From positions 186,001 through 250,000 of the forward strand of contig NZ_SMAB01000002.1 of the NCBI RefSeq assembly GCF_004342885.1: a DNA stretch of 64,000 nt. Direction: 5' to 3'. This document shows, piece after piece, positions 35,404-43,758 of this stretch. The position numbers and the translations under genes are program-made. Origin of the DNA: Tepidibacillus fermentans. Its GTDB lineage: Bacteria > Bacillota > Bacilli > Tepidibacillales > Tepidibacillaceae. The notes below the pieces were generated by a model, which saw nothing but the letters and a program-made list of their open reading frames with translations, ran no database searches and was not told the DNA's origin. Positions within the stretch are counted from its first letter, which is position 1; every line of letters begins with the position of its first letter.

Positions 35404-36252
35404 ATGAAAATCTATATTTCAGTGGACATGGAAGGAATTTCAGGTGTAGCGACAAACATGCAATTGAAAAAAAATGATGAGTATAATCGTTTTCGCAAAC
35501 TGATGACCCAGGATGTCAATGCGGCGATTGAAGGAGCATTTCGAGGAGGAGCGACTGAAGTTGTTGTTGCTGATGGACATGGGAATATGTCAAACATTCT
35601 GATTGAGGAATTAGATCCTAGGGCTCGTTTAATATCAGGTAATAATCGGGTCATGTGTCAAATGGAAGGAATTGATGATAGTTTTGATGGAGTGTTCTTT
35701 GTTGGCTACCATGGGAGAGAAGGTGGATCAGAACGTTCAGTGATTAGTCATACCTTAGCTGGGATTGCTGTTAATGAGATGAAAATTAATGGTAAAGTGG
35801 TTGGGGAAAGTGAATTAAATGCAGGAGTAGCGGGCTTTTTTGGTGTACCTGTTTTACTAGTAACAGGAGATGATGTGGTTACTTCAGAGATTAAGTCCAC
35901 GTTGCCTGATGTGGAAACTGTAGTTGTTAAGCGTGGGATTGATCGTTTTGCTGCAGAATTACTACCTTTACAACAAGCACATGAATTAATCCGAACAAAA
36001 GCAGAACTTGCTGTAAAAAAAGCAAAGCAGATCAAACCATATCATATAGAAGGACCAATTACTTTTGAAATTGAGTTTAAAGGAAGTAACCAAGCGTTAA
36101 TGACAACGACGATTCCATCAGTAGAATTGATTGGACCTAAAAGGATTCGTTTTACCTGTAATGATTACATAACGGCTTATAAAATGATGTGGGGGTTAGT
36201 CATTATTGGGATGTCCGCAACAAATGGTGTTTTAGGACATGCCAATGCATAG
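35404..36252 (+). CDS. dppA: D-aminopeptidase, M55 family (DppA-like)
   Basis: Start 35404 follows GGAG; the frame upstream overlaps the M42 remnant. The 282-residue protein begins MKIYISVDMEGISGVA with zinc ligands Asp8 and Glu10. It also has VADGHGNM (His59), FFVGYHGREG (His103) and the VVGESELN block with the further acidic ligand. These match DppA, a decameric zinc enzyme that cleaves short D-amino-acid peptides. In B. subtilis it heads the dpp peptide-transport operon. Here a peptide-binding lipoprotein gene overlaps its 3' frame region, but no permease genes follow. Confidence 0.92.
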   Translation: MKIYISVDMEGISGVATNMQLKKNDEYNRFRKLMTQDVNAAIEGAFRGGATEVVVADGHGNMSNILIEELDPRARLISGNNRVMCQMEGIDDSFDGVFFVGYHGREGGSERSVISHTLAGIAVNEMKINGKVVGESELNAGVAGFFGVPVLLVTGDDVVTSEIKSTLPDVETVVVKRGIDRFAAELLPLQQAHELIRTKAELAVKKAKQIKPYHIEGPITFEIEFKGSNQALMTTTIPSVELIGPKRIRFTCNDYITAYKMMWGLVIIGMSATNGVLGHANA

Positions 36253-36283
36253 ATCAAATACATATACAAGGGGGAAAAAAGAA

Positions 36284-37906
36284 ATGAAAAAAAGTTTATT
36301 AACACTAATGGTTTTAGTATTATTGATGGTTCCTGTTTTATCCGCTTGTGGATCAACTCAAACGACCTCTAGCTCAGGAAAAAGCGAAATTAAACAAGAA
36401 ATTACGTTAAATTTAATGAGTGAACCACCAACCTTAGACCCAGCACTAGCAACAGATACTACTTCCGGTTGGGTTATTGAAAATCTATTTGAAGGGCTAT
36501 ATACTACGAATAAAAATGGAGATGTTGTAAAAGGTCTTGTTAAGGATGTTAAGGTTTCTGATGATGGCAAAACTTATACTTTTACTATTCGTGATGATGC
36601 GAAATGGTCTGATGGTACTCCAGTAACCGCTCAAGATTTTGAATATGCTTGGAAGCGTGTTTTAAATCCAGAAACAGCAAGTGAATTTGCTTTTTATTTG
36701 TATTATCTTAAAGGGGCAGAAGCTTACAATAAAGGAAAAGGTTCTGCCGATCAAGTCGGTGTAAAAGCAACTGACGATCATACTCTTGTTGTAAATTTAG
36801 AAGAACCAGTGGGCTATTTTGATAAATTATTAACATTCTGGGTGTATTTCCCTGTCAAAAAATCTTTAGTTGAATCAAATAAAAACTGGGCTGCAGAAGA
36901 AAATACATTAGTAAGTAATGGAGCCTACAAGCTAACCAGTTGGGAACATGATTCTAAAGTAGTCGTTGAAAAGAATGATCAATACTATAACAAAGATGAA
37001 ATTACGATGGAGAAAATTACATGGGTTATGATTAACGAGGCTACCACTTATTATCAAATGTATAAAGGTGGACAAATTGATCTCATTACAGATATCCCTT
37101 CAGATGCAGTTGCACAAGAAAGATCAAACCCAGAATTTAAGATAACTCCATACTTTGGTACTTATATGTATATGTTTAATGTAAACAAAGAACCATTTAA
37201 CAATCCAAAGGTTCGTCAAGCTTTTAATTTAGCCATTGATCGTGAAGCGATTACTAATCAGGTTACCCAAACTGGTCAAATTCCAGCATATGCTTTCGTA
37301 CCAGAAGGAGTGAAAACTCCATCAGGTGAGGATTTCCGTAAACAAAAAGAAGCATATTTCAAACAAGACATTGAAAAAGCAAAACAATTAATTAAAGAAG
37401 CAATGCAAGAAGAAGGATGGACGAAGTTCCCAGAAGTAACACTCATCTATAATACTTCTGAGAATCACAAGAAAGTCGCTGAAAGTATTCAAAATATGTT
37501 ATCCAAAAATCTGGGTATCAATGTGAACCTTGAAAATCAAGAATGGAAATCTTATTTGGCTAGAACTAACAGTTCAGATTTCCAAATGGCTCGTATGGGT
37601 TGGGTCGGTATCTTCTTAGATCCTGCTGTTATTCTTGATTATTTCTTAGGGGATAGTCCTAATAACAGAACCTTATGGGTGAATCCAAAATATGACGAGT
37701 TATTGCATAAAGGCAAAGTAGAAGCTGATCAAACGAAACGGATGGAATATTTACATCAAGCAGAAGACGTCCTTATGCAAGATCTACCATTCATGCCAAT
37801 TTACTTTTATTCTCAAAACTATCTAACTTCTAAAAAGTTTGAAGGTATTGTTTACCCATATAATCGCTATCCAAACGTTCGATGGGCGAAAAAAATAGCA
37901 GAATAA
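36284..37906 (+). CDS. Peptide ABC transporter substrate-binding lipoprotein (OppA/DppE type)
   Basis: Start 36284 follows AAGGGGG. The signal peptide has a lipobox LSAC (Cys at about residue 22). The 540-residue protein carries the SBP family 5 signature: TLNLMSEPPTLDPALATDTT, KWSDGTPVTAQDFEYAWKRV and FNVNKEPFNNPKVRQAFNLA. It should bind oligopeptides outside the membrane. No ABC permease or ATPase gene is in the window, so it must work with a transporter encoded elsewhere. It follows dppA by 31 bases in the same direction and ends at a terminator. Confidence 0.92.
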   Translation: MKKSLLTLMVLVLLMVPVLSACGSTQTTSSSGKSEIKQEITLNLMSEPPTLDPALATDTTSGWVIENLFEGLYTTNKNGDVVKGLVKDVKVSDDGKTYTFTIRDDAKWSDGTPVTAQDFEYAWKRVLNPETASEFAFYLYYLKGAEAYNKGKGSADQVGVKATDDHTLVVNLEEPVGYFDKLLTFWVYFPVKKSLVESNKNWAAEENTLVSNGAYKLTSWEHDSKVVVEKNDQYYNKDEITMEKITWVMINEATTYYQMYKGGQIDLITDIPSDAVAQERSNPEFKITPYFGTYMYMFNVNKEPFNNPKVRQAFNLAIDREAITNQVTQTGQIPAYAFVPEGVKTPSGEDFRKQKEAYFKQDIEKAKQLIKEAMQEEGWTKFPEVTLIYNTSENHKKVAESIQNMLSKNLGINVNLENQEWKSYLARTNSSDFQMARMGWVGIFLDPAVILDYFLGDSPNNRTLWVNPKYDELLHKGKVEADQTKRMEYLHQAEDVLMQDLPFMPIYFYSQNYLTSKKFEGIVYPYNRYPNVRWAKKIAE

Positions 37907-37917
37907 TGGTTTTAAAA

Positions 37918-37960
37918 ATGATAGATCTACTCTTTCTTGAGTAGGTCTTTCATCTTTTTA
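37918..37960 (+). terminator. Terminator after the peptide-binding gene
   Basis: AGATCTACTC (37923-37932) pairs with GAGTAGGTCT (37939-37948) around a 6-base loop, and TTTCATCTTTTTA follows. Confidence 0.75.
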
Positions 37961-37998
37961 TATGGAAAGAAACCTTAAAGTGGATGGAGGAGAGAAAC

Positions 37999-38607
37999 AT
38001 GAAAAAATTACTATTAACTGGCTTTGAGCCTTTTCTAGAATATCCAATCAATCCTACCGAAAAAATCGTAAAAGAGTTAAATGGGAAAACCGTCGGACAT
38101 TACCAAATATTTGGACATATTCTACCTGTTGATTACAAAAAAGCTGCTGACGAACTGTTTAACGTATTTGATCAAGTAAAACCAGACGTTGTTATTTCTC
38201 TAGGATTAGCAGCTGGAAGAAATCGGGTAACTCCTGAACGAGTTGCTATAAATTGTAATGATGGTCCAGTCGATAATCAAGGGAACGTTTTAACAGATGA
38301 AGAGATTGTTCAAGATGGGCCAGCAGCATATTTTTCGACATTGCCTATACGTAAAATGGTTCAAGCTTTGCAAGAAGTAGGTTTACCAAGTGAAATATCA
38401 AATACAGCAGGTACCTATTTATGTAATCATGTGATGTACAGTATGTTACACAAAATTGCTAAGGAAGGTTTATCCGTTCGCGCTGGATTTATTCATATCC
38501 CAGCCTCTCATGAATTAGCCATTAAAAATCGATCCTTACCAAGTTGGTCGCATACCCAATTGGTACAAGCAATTGAGACGATTATACGTGTGTTGGACGA
38601 AGAATAA
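37999..38607 (+). CDS. pcp: Pyrrolidone-carboxylate (pyroglutamyl) peptidase
   Basis: Start 37999 follows GGAGGAG. The 202-residue protein starts MKKLLLTGFEPFLEYPINPT. It has the catalytic triad of family C15: Glu80 (TPERVAIN), Cys142 (AGTYLCNHVMY) and His166 (GFIHIPASHE). It removes N-terminal pyroglutamate from peptides in the cytoplasm. It lies in the peptide-use cluster between the binding lipoprotein and an FAH-family gene, which is 55 bases away and probably co-transcribed. Confidence 0.95.
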   Translation: MKKLLLTGFEPFLEYPINPTEKIVKELNGKTVGHYQIFGHILPVDYKKAADELFNVFDQVKPDVVISLGLAAGRNRVTPERVAINCNDGPVDNQGNVLTDEEIVQDGPAAYFSTLPIRKMVQALQEVGLPSEISNTAGTYLCNHVMYSMLHKIAKEGLSVRAGFIHIPASHELAIKNRSLPSWSHTQLVQAIETIIRVLDEE

Positions 38608-38662
38608 ACTCATGGTATAGTAAAAGAAAATCAAGTTTTAATAAATGGGGGGAATTATAAAA

Positions 38663-39574
38663 ATGAAATTTGTTACGTTTAGACGACAAGAGGAAGAAAA
38701 AATAGGACTTCTTATTCATCACGATCAAGAGATTCTAGACTTAAAAACAGCTGAAATAGCTATGTCTGGACAAAATCTTATCCCTAATACCATGATAGAA
38801 GGTATTGAATTAGGGGAGAATTTCCTAAAGAGATGCATAGAAATTTATGAATGGGTTAGCAAAAAAGACAATAGAGAATGGACCTATTCTCTTGATAGTA
38901 ATGAAATCCAATTACTTTCACCAATTCCAAAACCAAGAAAGAATATTTTTTGCATAGGAAAAAACTATGTTGCTCATGCTTTAGAAATTGGTAAAGCTGA
39001 GGATATTCCAGAATATCCAATGGTATTTACAAAAGCACCAACGGCGGTTACTGGACATTTAGCAAACGTATATAGTCATCACTCTATCACTCAGAAATTA
39101 GATTATGAAGGGGAATTAGCAGTCGTTATTGGGAAAAGAGGAGTATCGATCCCAAAAGAAGAAGCGATGGACTACGTATTTGGTTATACGATTGTCAATG
39201 ATATTACGGCTCGTGATATACAGCAACGACACAAACAGTACTTTTTGGGCAAAAGTCTTGATACAACTTGCCCGATAGGACCAAGTATCGTACATAAATC
39301 CTTAATTCCTGATCCACATCATCTTCAAATTACAACGAAAGTGAATGGGGAAGTTAGACAAAATGGAAATACGAAGGACTTTATTTTTGATATTCCAACT
39401 TTGATTTCTGTATTGTCACAAGGAATGACGCTAGAACCAGGAGATATCATATCTACTGGAACACCCTCAGGAGTAGGTCATGGGATGAATCCGCCGAAAT
39501 ATCTAAAAGCTGGAGATGTGATTGAAGTTAAGATTGAAGGAATCGGGGTATTAAAAAATAGAATTGTAGATTAA
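38663..39574 (+). CDS. Fumarylacetoacetate hydrolase-family protein
   Basis: Start 38663 follows GGGGGG. The 303-residue protein has the FAH C-terminal fold: IFCIGKNYVAHALEIG, the metal motif DYEGELAVVIGK, GYTIVNDITARDIQ and STGTPSGVGHGM. Family members hydrolyse or decarboxylate acylpyruvates, fumarylacetoacetate or oxaloacetate. The exact substrate cannot be told. It is the last gene of the peptide-use block; the second repeat element begins 16 bases after its stop. Confidence 0.88.
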   Translation: MKFVTFRRQEEEKIGLLIHHDQEILDLKTAEIAMSGQNLIPNTMIEGIELGENFLKRCIEIYEWVSKKDNREWTYSLDSNEIQLLSPIPKPRKNIFCIGKNYVAHALEIGKAEDIPEYPMVFTKAPTAVTGHLANVYSHHSITQKLDYEGELAVVIGKRGVSIPKEEAMDYVFGYTIVNDITARDIQQRHKQYFLGKSLDTTCPIGPSIVHKSLIPDPHHLQITTKVNGEVRQNGNTKDFIFDIPTLISVLSQGMTLEPGDIISTGTPSGVGHGMNPPKYLKAGDVIEVKIEGIGVLKNRIVD

Positions 39575-39589
39575 GCTTCTTTATCGGGC

Positions 39590-39738
39590 CTTGTATATTC
39601 TAACGCTGCTCCTAACCTTAAGGCTTTCCCTGAATAAACGGTCAGTAGGAAAGCTCGCTCTAAAGAATCAGCTTATAGAACATACAAGCCAAGCTTATTA
39701 GGTTTGTATATTCCATAAGTGTTGGAATATACAAACCT
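39590..39738. repeat. Palindromic repeat element, copy 2, with a 16-bp terminal hairpin
   Basis: The core 39590-39688 runs from CTTGTATATTCTAACGCTGC to TATAGAACATACAAG. Its inner stem is GCTTTCC (39623-39629)/GGAAAGC (39648-39654), around the conserved TGAATAAAC loop. Compared with copy 1 (GTTTTCC/GGAAAAC) one pair changes T-A to C-G on both sides, keeping pairing. Beyond it a perfect inverted repeat, AGGTTTGTATATTCCA (39700-39715)/TGGAATATACAAACCT (39723-39738), uses the same TTGTATATTC motif. It follows the FAH-family gene and could also act as its terminator. Confidence 0.8.
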
Positions 39739-39857
39739 ATTTTAATTACATAATTATATTATGGTTAAATTGAAAAATTTCTAATCCTATGATTATTGTA
39801 TAATATCAGTGAATCATTATATTTTAAAAAGCTTCAACTACTACGGAGAGATGCAGA

Positions 39858-41018
39858 TTGAAATTGTTAACGCGAGAACTTGCACAAAAGATTGTTGAAA
39901 GAACGATGGGAATCATTAACCGAAATATCAATGTGATGAATGAAAAAGGAATTATTATTGGTTCTGGAGATTCAAGTCGTATCAACCAAGTACATGCCGG
40001 AGCAGTTGCGGTTATTGAAAGAGGAGATATCGTTGAGATCGATGAAGAAGAGGCACAGTTTCTAAAAGGAGCAAAACCTGGTGTCAATCTTCCTATTTAT
40101 TTTAAAAATGAAATTGTTGGTGTTGTGGGGATTACTGGTAAGCCAGAGAAAGTTAGGGGATTTGGTTTGCTGATTAAAATGGCGGCAGAAATGATTTTGG
40201 ATCAAGCGTTTTTAATGGAGCAAATTCAATGGGATGAGCGTTTAAAAGAAGAAATATTGCATCAGTTGATTACAGGGGAAAATACCTCCGACCCATGGTT
40301 TAAAGAAAGAGCGAAAACATTAGGTATTGATCTCGATGTCCCTAGAATAGTAGTTATTCTTGAACTAAGATCCAATTCCTTAACGGAAGAAGCATTGAGT
40401 AAAAAAAGAAAAAAAGTTGTATCCATTTTAAAATCATTAATTGAGCCTGAAGACTTGCTAACTTTAGCTTACACTACAGAAATTATTCTTCTAAAAAAAA
40501 TTCGTTTAAAAGGTTTAGAGACGGATAAGGATCATTTATTTCAACAATTAAATGTTTGGAAATCTCGATTATACCATTCCGCCAAAGTAAAAATAAAAAT
40601 AGGAATTGGTACATATTATCAAGATTTTAAAGAATTGGCCCAATCTTATGATGAGGCGAAAAAGACATTAAAAGTAGGATTAACCCTTTATCCAGATCAA
40701 GATATCTACTGGTATAATGAGATGGGTTTTCCTATTTTAATCCAACAAATTTCTGCCATGAATAATCATCCTTTGTTAGAACATTTTAAAAAGATCGTAT
40801 ACAGGGATAAAAAAGGAGAGTTACAACAAACTCTAAAGGTGTTTATTGAAGAAAACGGTGAGATTAATAAAACCGCGGAACGACTGTTCATTCATCGAAA
40901 TACATTACATTATCGATTAGATAAAATGAAAGAAATTACGGGAAAAGATCCAAAAAAGCTAAATGAATTGATTGAATTATACACATCAATGCTTATACAT
41001 ACTCTGAGAAATAATTAA
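39858..41018 (+). CDS. CdaR-type sugar-diacid regulator
   Basis: The TTG start at 39858 follows GGAGAG. The 386-residue protein has an N-terminal diacid-recognition domain (LTRELAQKIVERTMGIINRN, VHAGAVAVIERGDIVEI). A GGDEF-like middle follows, then a C-terminal PucR-type HTH (NKTAERLFIHRNTLHYRLDK). In E. coli CdaR activates uptake and use of glucarate, galactarate and glycerate. The next two genes encode a GntP-type permease and glycerate kinase, the expected target operon, so local activation is very likely. Confidence 0.9.
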   Translation: MKLLTRELAQKIVERTMGIINRNINVMNEKGIIIGSGDSSRINQVHAGAVAVIERGDIVEIDEEEAQFLKGAKPGVNLPIYFKNEIVGVVGITGKPEKVRGFGLLIKMAAEMILDQAFLMEQIQWDERLKEEILHQLITGENTSDPWFKERAKTLGIDLDVPRIVVILELRSNSLTEEALSKKRKKVVSILKSLIEPEDLLTLAYTTEIILLKKIRLKGLETDKDHLFQQLNVWKSRLYHSAKVKIKIGIGTYYQDFKELAQSYDEAKKTLKVGLTLYPDQDIYWYNEMGFPILIQQISAMNNHPLLEHFKKIVYRDKKGELQQTLKVFIEENGEINKTAERLFIHRNTLHYRLDKMKEITGKDPKKLNELIELYTSMLIHTLRNN

Positions 41019-41094
41019 TTTTTTTGTGCAAAAGCCCAAAAACTTTACCTCAATTTTTGGACTATTTTTGTTTTAATGAATGATGTTTATTTCC

Positions 41095-41109
41095 AGGAAA
41101 ACGCTTACT
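41095..41109 (+). promoter_or_regulatory. Candidate CcpA cre site before the GntP-type permease gene
   Basis: AGGAAAACGCTTACT differs from WTGNAANCGNWNNCW only at position 2. It lies 72 bases before the permease start, next to a TATAAA -10-like box (41117-41122). Binding there would block transcription, giving catabolite repression of the permease-glycerate kinase pair. Confidence 0.6.
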
Positions 41110-41180
41110 ATGGAAGTATAAAATAATCTATCATGAATCTGAAAAAATTGTTTGTTCATACAAAAAAAGGAGGATATGAA

Positions 41181-42452
41181 ATGGCTGCTCAAGTACAAGT
41201 TACAGCTTTAGGAGCTATTATTGCATTAGTGATTGCGATCATTCTTATTTTACGTAAAGTTCCACCAGCATATGGAATGATTGCTGGAGCTTTGGTGGGT
41301 GGAATTATTGGTGGAGCTAGTTTGGTTGATACCGTTTCATTGATGATGGATGGTGCCAAGGGTATTATTCCAGCTGTATTAAGAATTCTAGCAGCTGGTG
41401 TATTAGCAGGAGTTTTAATAGAATCGGGTGCAGCTTCAACGATTGCTGAAACGATTGTTAAAAAACTAGGGGAAACAAGGGCTTTACTCGCTTTAGCGAT
41501 TGCCACAATGATTTTAACTGCAGTAGGGGTATTTATTGATGTAGCTGTTATTACCGTTTCACCAATTGCACTAGCGATTGCAAAGAGAGCAAATATCTCT
41601 AAACTAGCGATCTTATTAGCCATGATCGGTGGAGGTAAAGCAGGGAATATAATTTCTCCAAATCCAAATGCCATTGCAGCCTCAGATGCGTTTCACTTAC
41701 CTTTAACTTCTCTTATGGCTGCAGGACTGATTCCAGCTATTGTCGGCGTAATTCTTACCTATTTTGTGGCAAAACGATTAATTCAAAGGGGATCACAAGT
41801 AGAAATTAGCGAAGTGCAAAATCATGCTGAAGGGAATTTACCAGGATTCCTAACTTCAATCACTGCCCCTATTATAACTATTTTGTTACTTGCATTACGC
41901 CCTCTATTTAAGATCAATATCGATCCCATGATTGCATTACCTGTTGGTGGACTTGTAGGGGCACTTGCAATGGGACGAATTAAAAAGATTAACGATTATG
42001 CCGTATCAGGTCTTGGGAAAATGTCTGGTGTTGCGATCATGCTATTAGGAACTGGTACATTAGCAGGTATCATTTCCAATTCTGGGTTAAAAGGCTTAAT
42101 CATTGATGCATTAAATGCATCAGGATTACCTGCGTACCTACTTGCACCAATAGCTGGTATTTTAATGTCTGGTGCTACAGCATCGACCACTGCTGGTACT
42201 GCAGTTGCAAGCCAAGTCTTTGGTCCAACCATTTTACAATTAGGTATCTCAGCATTAGCAAGTGCTGCAATGATTCATGTAGGGGCAACTGTATTAGACC
42301 ATTTACCACATGGTAGTTTCTTCCATGCAACAGGTGGTAGTGTCAATATGCAAATTAAAGAACGTCTTAAATTGATTCCTTATGAATCTTTGATTGGTTT
42401 AACGATGACAATTATTTCTACTTTAATCTTTGGTGTTTTTCGCTTGTTATAA
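41181..42452 (+). CDS. GntP-family permease (gluconate/glycerate-type)
   Basis: Start 41181 follows AAAGGAGG. The 423-residue protein has about 12 membrane helices, the glycine-rich GGKAGNIISPNPNAIAASDA block and the C-terminal GATVLDHLPHGSFFHATGGS typical of GntP-type gluconate:H+ symporters. With glycerate kinase 28 bases downstream and a diacid regulator upstream, the substrate is likely glycerate or a related hydroxy acid (inference). A candidate cre site and -10 box precede it. Confidence 0.88.
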   Translation: MAAQVQVTALGAIIALVIAIILILRKVPPAYGMIAGALVGGIIGGASLVDTVSLMMDGAKGIIPAVLRILAAGVLAGVLIESGAASTIAETIVKKLGETRALLALAIATMILTAVGVFIDVAVITVSPIALAIAKRANISKLAILLAMIGGGKAGNIISPNPNAIAASDAFHLPLTSLMAAGLIPAIVGVILTYFVAKRLIQRGSQVEISEVQNHAEGNLPGFLTSITAPIITILLLALRPLFKINIDPMIALPVGGLVGALAMGRIKKINDYAVSGLGKMSGVAIMLLGTGTLAGIISNSGLKGLIIDALNASGLPAYLLAPIAGILMSGATASTTAGTAVASQVFGPTILQLGISALASAAMIHVGATVLDHLPHGSFFHATGGSVNMQIKERLKLIPYESLIGLTMTIISTLIFGVFRLL

Positions 42453-42480
42453 TGGTGTCAAATAGATGGGAGTGGTACGA

Positions 42481-43617
42481 ATGAAGATTGTAATTGCACC
42501 AGACTCTTTTAAAGAAAGTCTTACAGCACTTCAGGTTGCCAATGCAATAGAGAAAGGATTTAAAGATATCCTAAACAATGCAGAATATATCAAGATTCCA
42601 ATGGCAGATGGCGGAGAAGGAACGGTTCAATCATTGGTCGATGCAACGAATGGAAAAATCATTAAAAAAGAAGTGACCGGTCCACTAGGAAAACCAGTTG
42701 AAGCCTTTTTCGGTATTCTCGGAAATGAGAAAACGGCAGTTATCGAAATGGCAGCTGCCTCAGGATTACATCTTGTTCCTCAAGATGAAAGGAATCCACT
42801 GATTACAACGACATGGGGTACAGGAGAATTAATTTTGGCAGCTTTAGAATATGGAGTAGATCATATTATCATCGGAATTGGTGGTAGTGCGACTAATGAT
42901 GGCGGAGCAGGAATGGCGCAGGCATTAGGTGCAAAGTTACTGAATCAAGAAGGAAAACAGATTGGTTATGGTGGAGGATCATTGTATCAAATAGCTACGA
43001 TTGATATTACAGAAATGGACACTAGACTCCAGAATGTTAAAATTGAAGTAGCTTGTGACGTAACCAATCCTTTAACAGGACCAAAAGGAGCTTCGGCGAT
43101 CTACGGACCACAAAAAGGTGCTACTCCCGAAATGGTTAAATTTCTTGATCAAAACTTGAACCATTATGCAGAGATCATAAGACGGGATTTAAATATAGAT
43201 GTAAAAGAAATTCCAGGTTCTGGAGCAGCAGGTGGACTTGGTGCAGGATTACTTGCTTTTCTTTCAGCAGAACTAAAACGAGGAGTTGATATTGTCATCA
43301 CAGCAACGAAGCTGGAAGAGCACATACATGGTGCATCCTTAGTCATTACTGGAGAAGGGAAGATTGATTCTCAAACCATTAATGGAAAAACGCCAATCGG
43401 GGTCGCGAAAATAGCGAAAAAATATCATATTCCGGTAATCGGAATCGCTGGTAACATTTCCAATGATAGTACAGTCGTCCATGAACATGGGATTGACGCT
43501 TTATTTAGTATTGTGCCACGGGTTACAACTTTACAGGATGCGATGGAGAATGCCGAGGAATATGTAACGCAAATAGCAAGAAATATTGCTGCTATTTGGA
43601 ATTTTGCTAAGAAATAA
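42481..43617 (+). CDS. Glycerate kinase (GlxK/GarK type)
   Basis: The start at 42481 is preceded by GGGAG. The 378-residue protein starts MKIVIAPDSFKESLTALQVA, the type I glycerate kinase signature. It also has IPMADGGEGTV, GIGGSATNDGGAGMAQALGA and ITGEGKIDSQTINGKTP. It phosphorylates D-glycerate to 2- or 3-phosphoglycerate, feeding lower glycolysis. It forms an operon with the permease. No terminator is obvious at its end. Confidence 0.93.
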   Translation: MKIVIAPDSFKESLTALQVANAIEKGFKDILNNAEYIKIPMADGGEGTVQSLVDATNGKIIKKEVTGPLGKPVEAFFGILGNEKTAVIEMAAASGLHLVPQDERNPLITTTWGTGELILAALEYGVDHIIIGIGGSATNDGGAGMAQALGAKLLNQEGKQIGYGGGSLYQIATIDITEMDTRLQNVKIEVACDVTNPLTGPKGASAIYGPQKGATPEMVKFLDQNLNHYAEIIRRDLNIDVKEIPGSGAAGGLGAGLLAFLSAELKRGVDIVITATKLEEHIHGASLVITGEGKIDSQTINGKTPIGVAKIAKKYHIPVIGIAGNISNDSTVVHEHGIDALFSIVPRVTTLQDAMENAEEYVTQIARNIAAIWNFAKK

Positions 43618-43758
43618 GACTTTATAAAAATGGGGCTAAACAATTATGTTTATGCCTCTTTTTTGCTGTTTGTGTTGTTGATTTCATGCCTTTATTGAGT
43701 ACAATTAAAAGAGTGGGCAAATAATGTCAAAATTTCATTAAATAATGGTGGTGTCAAA

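Noticed and set aside
32750-39738. CRISPR-like reading of the repeated TTGTATATTC motif
   Set aside because: Copies are in both orientations, irregularly spaced and part of palindromes; no regular spacers are present.
41189-41674. Reverse 161-codon frame
   Set aside because: It lies wholly antisense to the GntP-type permease gene and has the alanine/isoleucine-rich look of a shadow frame.
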